A DNA stretch of 64,000 nucleotides from Thunnus maccoyii (GCF_910596095.1 NC_056551.1:9590001-9654000), one strand, 5' to 3'. Counted from the stretch's first letter, positions 10,660 through 24,676 are shown. Numbers and translations are program-made. Notes: a model not told the origin generated them from the letters alone.

Positions 10660-13600
10660 AAGCAGCATAAGTAAGCAGCAGATCAACAAAAAATGAAAAT
10701 ATTGGCGCCATCGTCTGGCATATAAGTGTTACTACAATAAAAAAATTTTTACACAGTAAAAGTGAATATTGTTTAAGCACAAGTAAGAATGTGAAGTGTA
10801 TAAGATCATATACTGACTTGCCAATGACCCTTTGTATCTCTTTGTTCTCCTCTTCTCTGAGTTTCATTAGAACATGCTCCAGGATCGGAAGCTCCAAGTT
10901 CAGGTACTGAGCTACCTGCAGGAGAGGAGAGGAGAGGAGAGGATACATCACATAAGTGTTTAGGGGTGACCTTTCAGAACCCCGTGAGTGGGACTGGTGC
11001 ACTCACATCATTGCTGACTTCCTCTTCGTCCATGTCCATCAAAAAGATCTTCATGATGTGATCAGAGGGCCCCTGCAGTATGCGCTCCCATAGGGGTTGG
11101 TCTCTGTTACTAAGCTTCCTCTTTTCTAAACAGAAATTTACAGACGTTACTGTCACATATAATATTTCCGTCTTATGTTGTTTAATTATTTCGTTTGCTG
11201 AGAAACCATACCTCCACTCTGGTGAAGACAGTACAGAGCAAACTCCTGGGGATCATTTTCTATCTGTATGAATTAAATACAGGAAAAATATTTCAACACT
11301 TACAGTACACACTCAGTTTTGATTGGCAGATGAAGGTCTGAGGTCTGTTATTTCATAACAGGTGATTTTTTTTCCCTCAGGGTTACATTTTTTAGGAGGA
11401 ATGTAAAAAAAATTCAGTTGTGTTTTGATTATAATTAATGATTAATATTTCTGGTATGTAACTGTGTAAGATGATTAACCCAGTCAGAGCTTGTTTTGGG
11501 ATGATGATCATCTCCCTGCACCTTTCAATTTTTAACACACTCTCTGTAATTATTAAGTCCAGAAAGTCTATTTATGATAAGGTCCATTTAACTTTAACCA
11601 ATGCGGTGCCTCATACAAAACATTTTCCCGGTTGGTGACTTTTGATTAAAATGATCAAATTGCTGATTGATATTTGTGTCTTTTTATACTTCAGTGACAT
11701 ATCCTGCGGCCTTGAGAATATGCACCAAACCCACCTTGAACTTGTTTAGTAGTTGTTCAATGACCTGGTTTGTGGTCATCCTGCTAGAGATACGAACTTT
11801 AGTTGGAGTACCAAAGGATGGAGTGAAGATAGAGGTCTGGAACAAAACAATAAGAGACTGGTGAGCTACAGTGCAGATAGGAGTGAGGGGAGATATGAAA
11901 GACATATGGCTATTTTAGAAAAGAATGGACAGGTTGAGCATCACATGGAGAGATATTGAGCAGAAACCTACCTTATAGTTATAGAAGTGTCCATTGATAG
12001 AAAAGCGATGTTGTCTTTCTTTCTCTCTTTGTGCCGCCGACTTGCCTCTGCCCCTCCTCCTCTTGACCAATGAGGCATCACTCATGCAGCGAAACAGGTT
12101 TGACTCTGCCTCCAGCTCTGAGTTCTTGTGCCTCACAGGACGCAGCGTGCTGGTCTCGTAAACAGCAGGGCCTTTGGAGAGTACAGAAACACACTTGTAA
12201 AATTCTCATCTTGCTGCACACAGCGGTTCCTAACATTTTACTTTCATGGAAAATTGAAGTGAGAGATTTAAAATTGGACCATGCAATACATTTCCACATG
12301 CGAATCAAATGCTTCTGTTTAGTTGAACAATATTATAACTTCAGATGAAAAATAAAACACACACACACACACACAAAAACACAGTCTTTAAATAGCTTTC
12401 TATCAAGAACAAGTTTTCTCAGATTTGATGTCCTAGAATGGCTAAAGCCAAAACTGTTAGTTAAGCTAACACAGTTTTTTAAAAAAAAAAAATCCTTATG
12501 GAGAAATGGGAGAAAAACAAAAAGAACCTGGTAGAGGACTGGTGACCACTGTTTCCTGTGCCGTCTCAGCCATCTCGTCTATCTGGTGAAGATCAACGTA
12601 CTCTCCCCATCGTGTCATACCCCTGCAGAGAGAGAGACAGAGAAGAGACGACAGAGAAACGTGTAAAAGTGATCCTATATCTATCTGAATGTAGAAATGA
12701 ACATACAGTAAATTCAGTTGTACATACTTTGATCTTGACAAGTAACATTTCTCAGCTCTGGACTCCGTATTCATTGCTCATAAAAGTGTGAGTCACACAA
12801 CTATTGATCTGTTTAAAAGCTCACTTTATTGTATACCTCCATGAGGAACAAATACACTGCAAACTACTACTTGTAGCAGGAACTTGAGAATACTCAGCCT
12901 TGCTCAGGTAGAAATTACGGATTAATTAACATCAGCATGACCTTTTCTACAGTGTTTACTTCACTTCACAAGTTATGTCTATCTCATGAATCCTGTACCA
13001 CATGTTTAGGGTCACTGTGAGAAGCAACTTTAATAATAAAAGCTGGTAAAGTTGGCAAATAAAAAAGCCGTTGCTCATTTTTTGACCACCCAGCATCTGT
13101 GCAAAAGTGCCTTTGTTAGTAATAGCTTTCTAAAAGTCAAATGTTTAGGTGTTACCTTGTCAGAATTGGACAGTCAAAAGCTCCTAATCTGATGTGTAAA
13201 CTAAAACTAAATAAATTACCCACCCTACAACCTTAAATAGCACTTGTACTGTTACCTTGTGGTCTACAAGGTAAATAAATGCATCCAAAATTCTTATTCC
13301 TTATGTTGAGACTATCCCATCATCAAAAAGTTTGATAGAAGAAAATCTGCTGACCAGAACTATATACTGCAAGCTTGTGAGTATAAAGTGTCCAAAGCTC
13401 TTCACATTTTTGCTCTGATAGTGACATTATTAGTAATACTACACAAAAGCTGAAATTGACCTCTTGTTTCCGAGCGGGCTGACTGGACTGGTGGGGTCAG
13501 GTGAGACCAGAGGAGAAAATGGAAGCATTTGTTTCTCATCCTGTATTTTCAGCCTGATGGGTCTTCGTACTCCCCAGCAGATATTCAGGAAGCCTTCCAC

Positions 13601-14027
13601 TACAACCTCGCCTTCATCACCCTGTTATGGAAACAGACCCACAGACACCTGCATGCTGTATAATTACAGTCATAGATCCCATCATCCTACCACTGTAAAA
13701 CCTAAAACTTCATTAGCTGCTGTATCAATGAGAGGTCAGTCTTCTAAAAAATACTATTTATGTCCAAGTATACACTTGAATACGCAAATAATAACAAAAT
13801 AAGATGAGAGACATTTTTCAGAAGTTATGACTTGCTCCAAAGTTATGACAAATGTCTGAAAAGGCACTAACTACAGGTCTGGCAGAAAATATTCATTGGA
13901 AAATCAATCAACTCAGAAAAAAAGTTATAATTGTAACATAAATAATACCTGTGAGTAACTGAGGTGCAGCTGAGTCTGGTCCTTTAGGAAGCAGTTGTAG
14001 GTATTTAGCAGTGAGAGAAACTCTGCT
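10539..14027 (-). CDS. rassf6: Ras-association domain family member 6 (5' end missing)
   Basis: Nine minus-strand exons join in phase: 14027-13949, 13621-13461, 12622-12528, 12171-11972, 11836-11735, 11263-11212, 11125-11007, 10915-10818 and 10614-10539 (stop TGA 10541-10539). RASSF6 is a cytoplasmic adaptor that binds GTP-loaded Ras-type GTPases and, through its SARAH helix, MST/Hippo kinases. Recognisable blocks in order are [58 protein letters not shown], the Ras-association domain starting [15 protein letters not shown] and continuing [19 protein letters not shown] and [16 protein letters not shown], then the SARAH segment [19 protein letters not shown]. The C-terminus is HTETSV, like the ETTV end of mammalian RASSF6. 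This separates it from RASSF2 and RASSF4, the closest alternatives. The first coding exon(s), upstream of 14027 on this strand, were not identified. Confidence 0.92.
10618..10654. repeat. (CA)n microsatellite next to the last rassf6 acceptor site
   Basis: About 17 CA units end three bases from the acceptor AG of the terminal rassf6 exon. On the sense strand the polypyrimidine position is therefore occupied by a GT tract. Confidence 0.9.
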
Positions 14028-14650
14028 CTAAAATGAATAGCAATGGATGACAAAACAGCATAATAGCATTAAGTGGCACAGAAAAGCATCTGCATCTGCA
14101 ATGTTTTTGTGTTCATGATCCAGATATGGATGATTTATAAGTAAATCCATTTAAAAAAAAAAAAAAAAAGTATGTTTTGTGTGTCTAAAATTATGAGATC
14201 AGGGTTTTTTCAGAGAATACAAGAAAACTTTAAAGTCTCCCTCCACTCAAAAAGATGTTTTTCTTCTTGTTCCTACAGTTAGATGTTTGAGCTTCACTGT
14301 GCAAAATGATGTATGTGCAATTTGACACTAGATGGCTGTTTTCACATTAATCTGATGAAGGAAGAAAGTTTCTCAATGCTCATTGAAAATCAGAGTTTGA
14401 GTCGTGTGCCTATGAGCAGGATTTGTGACTGGTTCACAGCCAACTGTGGTCCAATATGCAGCTCATACAAGGTTGATGTGGAAACCTTAAGCTTCTAGTA
14501 CACAATACACTGATAACCCAGTCTCACATCAAAATGTGTGATAGCTACACTGGTCCACAGCGCAAAACGTATTAATTTCACAATAACGGTTTAAAATTGT
14601 GAGATGCCTTTGTTTTTTTTTTTCTTTTTGGCCTATTCTTTTCTATTGGC

Positions 14651-15052
14651 CTGCATCAATGTCACATGACTGTCAAGTTTAAGTGTGTGAAAACAAACAA
14701 ATGGCTGCCATTCCTTTTATTTTCAGTGGAAAATGCAATAGTTTCAACATTAAAATGTGTTTTGATAAAATTCCTAGTGAGAAATGTGCATTTTATTTTT
14801 ATAATCTGCCTTCAGTGAATGTATATTATGTTTAGTTTGTTAGTTATTACAGAGATTGTTTCAGGTCAGGTGGAATGCAACGTTTTCTATCGTTGCTATG
14901 TTTTTTTTTTGTCAGTTTTTGATACCCAAAGCTGCTGCATTACCCATGAGCCTCATCAACTGTATTATGGAGATGAAGACAGTCAGCCTTGTGTTAAGTT
15001 ACAAAACTTTTATTAACTATTATATCTGCTATTTACTTTTAATTACTGAATT
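14651..15052 (+). repeat. Left arm of a large inverted repeat
   Basis: The sequence from CTGCATCAATGTCACATGAC through ATGGCTGCCATTCCTTTTAT to TTTTATTAACTATTATATCT recurs as the reverse complement at 16686-17277 with moderate divergence. Relative to that arm it lacks a block of roughly 190 bp. It has no coding content. Confidence 0.75.
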
Positions 15053-15057
15053 TACTC

Positions 15058-15060
<3 letters not shown>

Positions 15061-15090
<30 letters not shown>
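15061..15090. repeat. (CA)n microsatellite
   Basis: A pure CA run of about 15 units at the inner edge of the left arm of the inverted repeat. Confidence 0.9.
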
Positions 15091-15092
<2 letters not shown>

Positions 15093-15404
15093 CAATGTTG
15101 GAGTGCTTTATTGGATGATGTGGCTCAAAGAGAAGGAAGGGTTTGACTATTGTTTTGGGTTGCCTGCTGTCAGTGGGCTTCATTCCATTTCAAATTGCAG
15201 CCAGTCGGCCGCAAACTGAATCTAAACGCCACTATGTCGGTTAAGAAAAGGCGTTTTATAGCCTGTGATTGTAAAATGTGAAGTTGCTCATTTAATTTTA
15301 TATTTCCAAGAATATGGGGCTGAGGAGATTTAATAGGAAACAATCTTTCTTAAAACAGTCTTCCTCAATTAATATTGAGGCACCTCACACAATAAAGCAC
15401 TCCA

Positions 15405-15429
15405 ATGTGTGTGTGTGTGTGTGTGTGTG
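15405..15429. repeat. (GT)n microsatellite
   Basis: A pure GT run of about 12 units in the spacer of the inverted repeat. Its flank CACTCCAATGT echoes, inverted, the flank of the CA run at 15061-15090. Confidence 0.9.
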
Positions 15430-16685
15430 CATCAAATCTTGTACCATGGTCATATAAACAGGATGAAGACAAGGTTATCAAACTGGACTTTACATTTCAC
15501 ATCTCTCGTTTAATCCCTGCACTTGTCACTTTCATATATTTCATCAAACTGGATTTTAGATTGTGCGTTGCCCTCACTATTACATATTTAATTATTTATG
15601 CACATGTCAAATTTAATTTTTGCTCTTGTCACCTTCATATATTTCATACACTTCATTTCTTTGCCCATAGCATAGTCTATATTTCCTTTGTACAGTCAGT
15701 ATTTCAAGTTTTATATCCTATTTCAAAACTATTACTATTCCATTCTGTAAATAGATTTTAAAATTTCAATTGAATTTTAATATAACCTAACCCAAACACT
15801 TCAGGCCTTCCTCCAAGCCTGTAGTAATGCCCTAGATTGTCAACAGTATTGTAATCTCTGGTCACTATTTCCACTAAAAAAACAACCAACCAAAAAAAAC
15901 AAAAAGCTTAATTTTATATATTGGGCCTTCAAAGTGCTCTCTGAAACTAGGCCTGATATGGTTTGTGTCCATGAAATGACAAAAAGTAAAACTTTGCCAT
16001 AGAGCTAAACCAAATACATTGTTGAAAAGGTCTCTGCCTGGAGAGCAACATTCGTAAGTATGAAGATTCTACATGGCTCCTGCTTTGAAATACCGACATT
16101 TCAACCTTGACCTCAGTCCATGTTTGAAGGCTTCTAATTCAGCAGCAAAAGGGGCTGCAGACATGGGACCAACTGTTATAGAGAGCTTTTAATCTCAGCT
16201 ATCATGTGAGTATAGTCAACAACTGTGGACGCTGTCAAATATGGGTAAAATATGGTTAAATTTAATTTTCACCCATTTAACAATTAGATATTTAAAGTCT
16301 GATTACACAAATGTGTTTTCCCATCTCCTTAAACTCCTCAGTGTACTCTCAATTCAGTATTTACAACTTCCAATTCTAGGAAAAACGGTTGTAGTTCTTC
16401 CAGTTTGTAAAGTAGGGTTGTAAAAAGATATATCTACTGAATATATCAAATATCTAGTAAAGCCAAACTAGTAATTATACTGCATCTAGATGATCTATGT
16501 TGAGAAAAAGCAAAGATGTTGGTTTATTTCACATACTTTAGCTAGTATTCCAGATATGGGGTTTTTGGTTGGTGTCTATTGTCAGTGGGAGTTATGCAGC
16601 ACTTCAAACTGTGTTTAAGCAGCTTGTTATGGATTCAATATGGAGTTTGTTAGGCCAACCAGCTGCACACAAAAATCTGAATCAG

Positions 16686-17277
16686 TTTGGAATAAATTAA
16701 GTAATTTAAAGTAAATAGCAAATATAATAGTAAATAAAAGTTTTGGAGCATAACACAAAGTGGACTGTCTTCATCTCTATAATAATGGTTGATGTTGCTC
16801 ATGGGTAATGTAGTCGCTTCGGCTATCAAAAACTGACAAAAAAACTTGATTTCTCGGAATCGAAGATGAAATAATTAAAATGGGTGGCCTTAACATTAAT
16901 CTATCAACCTATCTTGTTGAGAAATGTTGACAACAGTGAGGAAAATGGGCTACATCCCGGCAGCAAATGCAAGCTACGTGTTTTCAGTGATAGCAGTGTC
17001 CACAGCAACCACCATAGCAATGATAGAAAACACTGCATTCCAACAATTTTCTGGCGAGACCCGAAACAACCTTCATAATAACTAACAAAGTAAACATCAT
17101 ATACACTCACTGAACTTATAAAAGTAAAATGCACATTTCACACTAGAAATATCAAAACACATTTTAATGCCAAAACTATCTTAAAATATTGCATTTTCCA
17201 CTGAGAATAAAAGGAATGGCAGCCATTTTCTTTGTTTTCACAGTCAGAAACTTGACAGTCATGTGACCTTGACGCAG
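16686..17277 (-). repeat. Right arm of a large inverted repeat
   Basis: The reverse complement of this arm aligns with 14651-15052, matching GTCACATGACTGTCAAGTTT, ATGGCTGCCATTCCTTTTAT and TTACCCATGAGC. It carries a block of about 190 bp that is absent from the left arm. The spacer between the arms is about 1.6 kb. Confidence 0.75.
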
Positions 17278-18040
17278 GGATTTTAAATGAGGAATAATAA
17301 GTAGATGTAACTTTAAGGATTTTAACGAGAAAAAACATTATTATTACGCACACATCATTATTTTAAGTAGAGGGGTTTTTTTTATACATGTTAAAACATG
17401 TCTGGCAGGGATCTTTAATCATCTGTTTGCTAATCACTGAGCTTAATAGTGACCACATCATGTATTGTAGTACTTTCAAGCATAAGACTGCTGCAGTCTC
17501 AACAGCATATGAAACCACCCACCTGGACAGTGTCCGCCCATCTCCTGCCTGGATCAGTGGGAGAAGAGCCGCTTCATTCATCTCTGGTTGCATCAACTAC
17601 TGCACGGAGAAAAACAAGTAAACAAATCAGGTGCGTAGTAGCAACATGTTCATTTTCTGTAATCCCGTAAACCGCAGACAAAGGTAGATCTTGATCTTGA
17701 AGGCAGGAGAAAAACAGTAAAGGCTGTCGACTTGTTGAATGTCACTCCAGCGTGCGTGTTTCCTGTTGTTCATGCTCCTAGATAAAAACATATGTCAACA
17801 TGGTGCAAGCACTGGCACTGAAAATGAACTGCACCGCACTTGCACAACCAACACGGTGCCACTCCTTCCAAAAATAAACAAAATAAATATATATTCTTTG
17901 AGTCTTACCTTCTCTATCATGGCAAATCAGAGCTCTCCTCTTGATTCTGTTTCTTTGTCTCTGTCTCTTTCTTCTTTCTGTGCTTTAAATATCTCTTTCC
18001 AGTCTCTCTCTCCCTCTCTTAAGTTTTTGTGTTATATTTA

Positions 18041-18076
<36 letters not shown>

Positions 18077-18098
18077 TCTCTCTCTCTCTTTCTCTCTG
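18041..18098. repeat. CT-rich microsatellite tract
   Basis: A nearly uninterrupted CT run with a few CCC interruptions, inside a longer pyrimidine-rich zone (about 17940-18120). Confidence 0.9.
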
Positions 18099-20821
18099 GC
18101 CCTGCCTTTACTCTTTCACTTTCTTTTTTTGTGCTTGTCTCCAAGAGATTTAATAACAGTACTCCACCCAGTAACCAGTGATGACAGTGTAGACCCAGCC
18201 ATTTGTTTATTCTTCGGTCAGAAACACTGAAGCCTGTGCCTGTGAACAGACATTGTTGGATATCCACGTGGCCTCTCTTTCAATTTCTCTCCTTTTCTCG
18301 TTCTGTCTCTTCCTTCTGCTTTTGTTAGTTTTTTTTCTGAATGACACAGCAATCTGAAAGAAGTTTTTTTTTATTTACACTTTTCTTTCCAGCCCGTCTC
18401 TCCATGTCTCTCTGTCTCAGCCTGTTTGCTGGTAAGAAATATCTCAGGTATTCAGCAGTTGTCACTCCAGCAACCTCACCACTCCCCTCTAAGTCTGACT
18501 GACTCACTCTTCACTCTTGAGAAGGGCAAAGCATTTTACACCAGCAAGAGCAAAATTTAAAGGTGCAGTACGTGCTTTCGCATCCATTACAAAATCACAC
18601 ATTATCAATCTAAAACTCATACTGTATAGTGATGTGATGTCTTTCACACAAGATAGAAATGTAAAATGTGTTTCACATGTGATAAATTCATGTGCATTTT
18701 TTATTCTAATGCGTGACCACAGATGTTAAGAATTACAAATTGTTGATATTACATAAAATACACAATAACACACCAGGGAAAGGCAAAAATAAATATTTTT
18801 TAAAGGTCAGCAGCATTGTTTTTTTTTTTTGTTGGTTTTGTTTACTTCCTGCTTAGCTAAGGGAGAACAGGGAGGGACTAAAATTACACTGACTCATGGC
18901 TGTATATATGCACCTGTGCAAACCCTCTGATAAAGGCTGAGTCATGAGTGACACTGAGTGATAGATGAGATTCAGTTCAGATAGGAATGTTTAACTCATC
19001 ATTCTTTCATTTAGTGTGTAATAATTGGAGTACTTGTACATTGTACTGCTTGTCTAGAGACACTTTAATCTGCCTTTTTTTTCTGGATGTCAACAGGGAT
19101 GCAGGGACACCTGACCAGGTGCAGAGCATAGCGCTCACCTGCCAACTATTTAGATCTGCACACTTGCTCATTTGTTAATCCTGCTTGTACACAGTGTCTC
19201 TCAGCTGTGCATGTTTATATCTGAACAGGGCATTGCTGGACAAGACAAAATGTACTCTTACATAATAAAGTTTAGTAAAGGTCAAAAAAACAGAAGTATT
19301 TGGAGAAGGGTAAGAGAGGACATAACAATGAATAAATAAAACAGTTCACTCTGGTCAGTAACGACTGGACGATGAATAATGTAATTTTCCACCTTTCATG
19401 CTTGCATTATGTAACTAAACGAGCTGAGATGAATTACTACTCTTAATAATAGGAATAATCTGTCAACAAATTATTTTCTATTTTTGGATCTATTAAAACA
19501 GATGGTGTAGCTGTGACTCATTTGTTTTTACTTCTGTCTCAGCAGCTTTCATCAGCTATGTTTGAATTCACCATTTAAATATTCTTGTACGTGTTTGTTA
19601 CTTCACAAGCTTTACCTCCCAGCCAAAATGTATTTCATTAGTGTTGGCTTAAGTAGAAAGTTTTGTATCACACACACGTACACACACACACACACACACA
19701 CACTGATGTAAAACATTCTCCATAATACAGCGGTAGATGGAACAATTCTGGATCGGCTGTGTTGGTTGTCCCTGTTTTGGTTACAGGTTTTTGTTCTTTC
19801 CTCTCTTGATAATTCAAAACTACTGAGACTGCACTTCACAGTCTGTCTCTTGAATGTTCTGAGATGAAATATGAAAAGAGAATGTTTTATTAATTTCAGA
19901 TGTTTTCAGGAGGAGGTGGGATTTTTTCCTACTGCTGTGCCTCCTCATTGCAGTGTAAATGTGGAGGAAAAGCATGGAAGAAAGAAGCGGTAAAAAGGAT
20001 TATTGTGCTGTTTTTGGTACACCGTGTGCATGAAGTGTGTGAAGAATCATGTCTTTCTCCTCTAACTTGAACTGACGTGAGAGATTCACTGTGTTTTTCA
20101 AGCTTCAACATGTAGGTTTTAAGCCCCCTAGAGCAAATACATCAGAACTGTGTGTGTGTATGTGATTTGTAAATCACAGGCATGTCAAAGGTTGACGCAA
20201 AGCCAACACTAAAAGAGAACTGCTGATAAATGGTCAACATTACAAAGTCAATAATCTGTGAGAGTTCATCTGTTCTTCTGGTAGCAGCAGCTTTACCATT
20301 AGCACAAAGGAAGAAAACGGCTCTAAGCCTTAAAGCCAGAGGATCCCACAAAACGAAACATGAATTTTTCACCTTAATCAGTTTTAAAAGAAATCTGTCC
20401 TCAGTGAAAAACATAACGCCTTGTCAAGAATTATTTCAATCATGTGCCATTCAGTGAGCCATAGTGGACTGTTCCGCTTCACTTCTAGTGAGGTATTGCC
20501 ATACAGTTTAAGGTTTCCCTTGCAATTGTTACAGCTGCTGCTGGAGAAGTAAAAACAAATAAATCAAAGCCATCCAACCTGTGGCAATGATGAACAAGAC
20601 CAAAAGTCTAAGTCGTGACCCAGTGAGGTTGACTAACTGCTGGATGGACGAAAAATTGAGAGACAGTTTGTTTTTCTTCAATAATTAACAGCGATGGACC
20701 CAACTGTTGCGGTGCAATATATTTAGATATATATTTCATGCAAGATTCCCTAACTTGTGGACAAAACACTCAAAAGCCATTATAACCCTTAAAGATGCAA
20801 TATTCAGAGAGGCACCCTGGA

Positions 20822-21012
20822 CAGTGGTTCTCAAAGTGGAATCCTGGGAACCCAAGGGCAATAATAAGGGACCCTAAAGGGGAATAATATTTTTTTGCTA
20901 TAATTCCATCCATAAGTATGTGTGACTTATGACAGAATGTATGACTATTTTGGTCATGGGTTTCATACACGTTCTGTAATAAAACATCTAAAAGCAGGTT
21001 TGAGAACCACTG
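20822..21012. mobile_element. hAT-like MITE, copy 2
   Basis: It begins CAGTGGTTCTCAAA and ends TTTGAGAACCACTG, a perfect 14-bp terminal inverted repeat. The interior matches the 8520-8794 element in opposite orientation. At 191 bp it is too short to encode protein. The TIR is typical of hAT-derived MITEs. Confidence 0.85.
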
Positions 21013-22170
21013 CTCTAGGCTATGTAAAACCATGCATAATGTATTTCTCCATCAAAGCCAAAAGACCACACTTATCTGGAGGTTGGAGCAGAGGATACAG
21101 TGTATGTACAAATAAAATAAAAGCTTTTCACGCTCAAATTGTGAGCCTGGAAATACACAGCCAACAGGAAAAAAGCAAAGGTACATGATGACACACCCAG
21201 TGTCTCCTTTTACTGCCTTCCTGTATTTCACTCCGCCCCCACCACCCACCCCATTTCTTCCTTACTCCATTCCTCTCTGTCTTTCTTTCTTTGTACTGTT
21301 CTAATTTCTGACACTTGTTCCCACTCGCATGCACGGATTTCAACTAAATATATAACGTTAGCTTAGTGCTCCCTGTTGAAAATCTGTCCCTTTGTTAGCC
21401 TCTGTTTAATTTGAATAAAACGTATTTACCATGTTACACTGGTTCACTGACAGTACTGGATACAAGTACTTACATGTTTTTTTGGCAACATCTGTTCAGT
21501 CATTTAACAAATCAAAGTGCAACAGACTCATGAAGTGAGTTGTTATACTCGATACTCAAACTTATGAAAAAAACAGTTAATTCTATTGAAACTCACACAT
21601 AAACAGTGTATTACTACAATGCACTTAACTTTCAAATGGTCACATGAATTCTGGATTGTGACATTAATGCTCTTCTCATATAACTGACAATGAAAGTAAA
21701 TTAAGCAGTTTGATATTCACTTATTATAACAAACTCTTATCATACTCGACTGAAATGTCTTCAGTCTTTTTCATTAAAATGTTATATCCATTTAGAATTC
21801 ATGCACTAATTAACTGTATTAATGAATGTTGTTACTGGATAAAAGTAGCACCATTTATTTCTTTTACTTCCATAATACAGCACACTTTAACACACTAAAA
21901 TAAAAAAATATCATACATACATTTACTCCTACCTGGCCAGTCTTTCAATCTCCTAACAACTGAAGGTGGTTCACTTCATGTTTGAGGTCTTCTACCTTGT
22001 GTGTGTGTGTATTTGTGTGTGTGTGTGTGCTCATAGGTCCAGAGTACAATGCAATGGTAGGAGGTGAGCTTGTAGAGCACACTGCAGCAGCTGGTTAATT
22101 ATGGCAGGACACGTTGAGACAGTGCTCAGAGGGAGGGAGGGGCTGACTGACTGACACCAGATATGACTCG

Positions 22171-22175
<5 letters not shown>

Positions 22176-22237
<62 letters not shown>
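22176..22237. repeat. (GT)n microsatellite
   Basis: About 31 uninterrupted GT units, the longest perfect dinucleotide run in the window. Confidence 0.97.
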
Positions 22238-22238
<1 letters not shown>

Positions 22239-24676
22239 ATGTGGGGGGGAAGTACAAATTCATTCCAGGAAGGCCGCCCAAAGACAGATATCCAATGCAC
22301 AAGGTAATCAAAGTGTAACCTACACACACTTCACATATCATTGTCACGCACATACACACAAACTGCATCCTGACTCAGGTGGAGATCAAACAATCAATAC
22401 TGCCAAACCAGAACAGGTGTTGCAGGTAATCGTGGCTTGGAAAGGTGGTGTGGAGAGATCTTGATCTCAGCATATACGATATATGATATAGAACACGTGC
22501 TGATTCCTGGTGTTTGCTGATGTTTGTAACATGATAAAGATAGTTTTTGCTTTCTACCCTCACAAAAATCTTGGTTACAGAGCAGCCTCAAAGGAACAAA
22601 TATGGCTTCTCATTCTTAATGGTAGGAACTTTTGCAGAGAATAGTGTCATAAAAGATTTTGAAATAAATAAATAAGACATCTTTATTTTCTGTTAATCAT
22701 GTTTGCTAAATTCAGTTTACCAATGAATAAGTTTACTCTTGCCATTTGGATTCAGGAGTGGTTCATTTCTGTGTCAGCAGAGGGAGTCAGAGTATCAGTA
22801 CACGTTATCCAGAGTCATACTGCTGAGTCAGTGGACCCTGGCAAAGAAGTATACAGTACAAACACAAAGAAGACGATACATAAAACAATGTGTGAAATAA
22901 TCTGGTACCGAGCAATCAGAACAACCTTTATAGTTATTTTGAAGATGTTGAGGGGGGTGAGCATCAGGAACAGTAGTTTTCACTTTGGTTTATTGGATGT
23001 AATTGACAGACTTCAGTGGTATACTGCTTTCATTATGAAATAAAAACAGATGAAACCACAAAAAATTGAAATGAAATATTTGCTTGCTTACTCTTATTCT
23101 GCCATCTGCCATGCAGTAAAAGTTATTTTGTGTTATAGCACCACCCAGTGGTGAGCAGGGTCATCAACGAAAGAGTTGCTTAGAACATGTATTGTAGCAA
23201 GGCTGCTTAATGTATAGCACATACAATATGTGTGTTATTTTATCTAAGACATGCTGAAGGTCAAATAAATATACAGTATGAGACCAGAGGTGAAGATATA
23301 CTGCCTAAAAAGAGGGGGAATCCTCCATTATGTTGACCTGATTTGGTTCAACACTGGGAAAGAAATATGCATGTTTGTCACATGACAGGAAGAAATACAA
23401 AGCCATAACATCACTTATGATGATAGGGATGCCATATGTGTTGTTATAGCGTTGTTGTTTGTGATATGAAAATTTAAGTCACACACTGTAGCACAAAACT
23501 TTATTAAACTTTTGTTAACTCAACGGCTACAACTATTAAAAAAAAGAAAAAAAAAAGATCTGGACTACAGTTTTTCCTTATTGACACAGTGAAAGGCGAA
23601 GAGCCTGCTGAGGGAGTACAATAGTTGACTCCATCCAAAGCAGAATGGATAAGTAGCAAATGAACTGAAATGCCATTCCTTTCCTAAAATAAAACAGGAC
23701 ATACAGGCTGGCAACCAACAGGTGGACACAAAGGCTGCCTCCTGGACTAACTTGTGCATGTATGTGTCAAAATGTAACAGTAAATACATGTCATGTGTGC
23801 AGATGTGTTCATGTGTTGTCCATTTGTGAAACATATTGTTTATGTTGTTTATCTGCATATATGACTGCATATTACAGGTAAATGAGGTTATAGATGTACG
23901 TATAATGTTGTGACCTACTGTATTTGTACAGTATTATCCTGACTCTCTGCTCTTTATGAACATAGAAAGTAACTTATCTTGTCTCTGTTTGATGGGTGAT
24001 GTGACAACTCTCTGCAGTGTTAAAGTTTGTGGTACTTTTGTTTCCTTTTTTTGCTCTCTGTGGTGTAAAGTTCTGTATTATTGTGTGTTGCAGCTTGGAC
24101 TAGATTGGATACAAACTGGATTGGGGAAATGCAACAACAAAAAATCTACTGTATGTAAATGGAAAGTGGATTTGTATTGTATTCAAATACACAGCAGTCC
24201 AATTTAGTTCCTGTTGTTGCCATCTTGAGACAAATGTGACTTATCTCAGCTGCCATGCCACTAAAGAGCTAAGAGCTAAATCTTGAATGCAGCTTGTTTT
24301 TATGGTTGGATGTATAAACACTGTGACTGTCTCTATTGTTGACCACTGTGACTGTGGGTAGTTCTCTTGAACTGAAGCCTTTGGAGCTTTAAGTGTAGCT
24401 CCAAAGCCTGAACGACTGTACATGAGGACAGCTAGCAGCTGCTGCTGTCCATCACAAAGTTAACACACACACACACACACACATAGTGAGTGAGCTGGTC
24501 CCGTATTGAGCAAAGAGCTCATGGCTGTCCCTGGCTAAGACACACGCAGACGCACAGACTGAAGAAACACACCAAGTGATCAAACAAGAGCGTCCCCTGA
24601 CTTGTCATGGGAATCTAACTACCAGCTTATACTGAACTTGTCAAAAAGCTTCGTCCAGACGGACCATTCTAGAGCC

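Larger units (their letters stand above)
14028..24660. other. Intergenic region between rassf6 and musk
   Basis: No supported gene in about 10.6 kb. It holds a large inverted repeat (14651-17277), microsatellites, a CT-rich tract (18041-18098) and a hAT-like MITE (20822-21012). It should also contain the rassf6 first exon(s) on the minus strand and the musk promoter on the plus strand, but I could not fix either. CAGCTG E-boxes occur at 24248-24253 and 24436-24441, upstream of musk. They are only candidates for myogenic control. Confidence 0.45.

Noticed and set aside
17890..17920. Minus-strand GTAAGA donor near 17907 as the rassf6 first exon
   Set aside because: In the phase required by the exon at 14027 the upstream sequence has stop codons; it could at most be untranslated.
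17739..18230. 163-codon plus-strand open frame rich in Ser/Leu
   Set aside because: Produced by the CT-rich tract; low complexity and no splice or start context.
22031..22464. Overlapping open frames on both strands
   Set aside because: They run through the long GT microsatellite and read as Cys-Val or His-Thr repeats.
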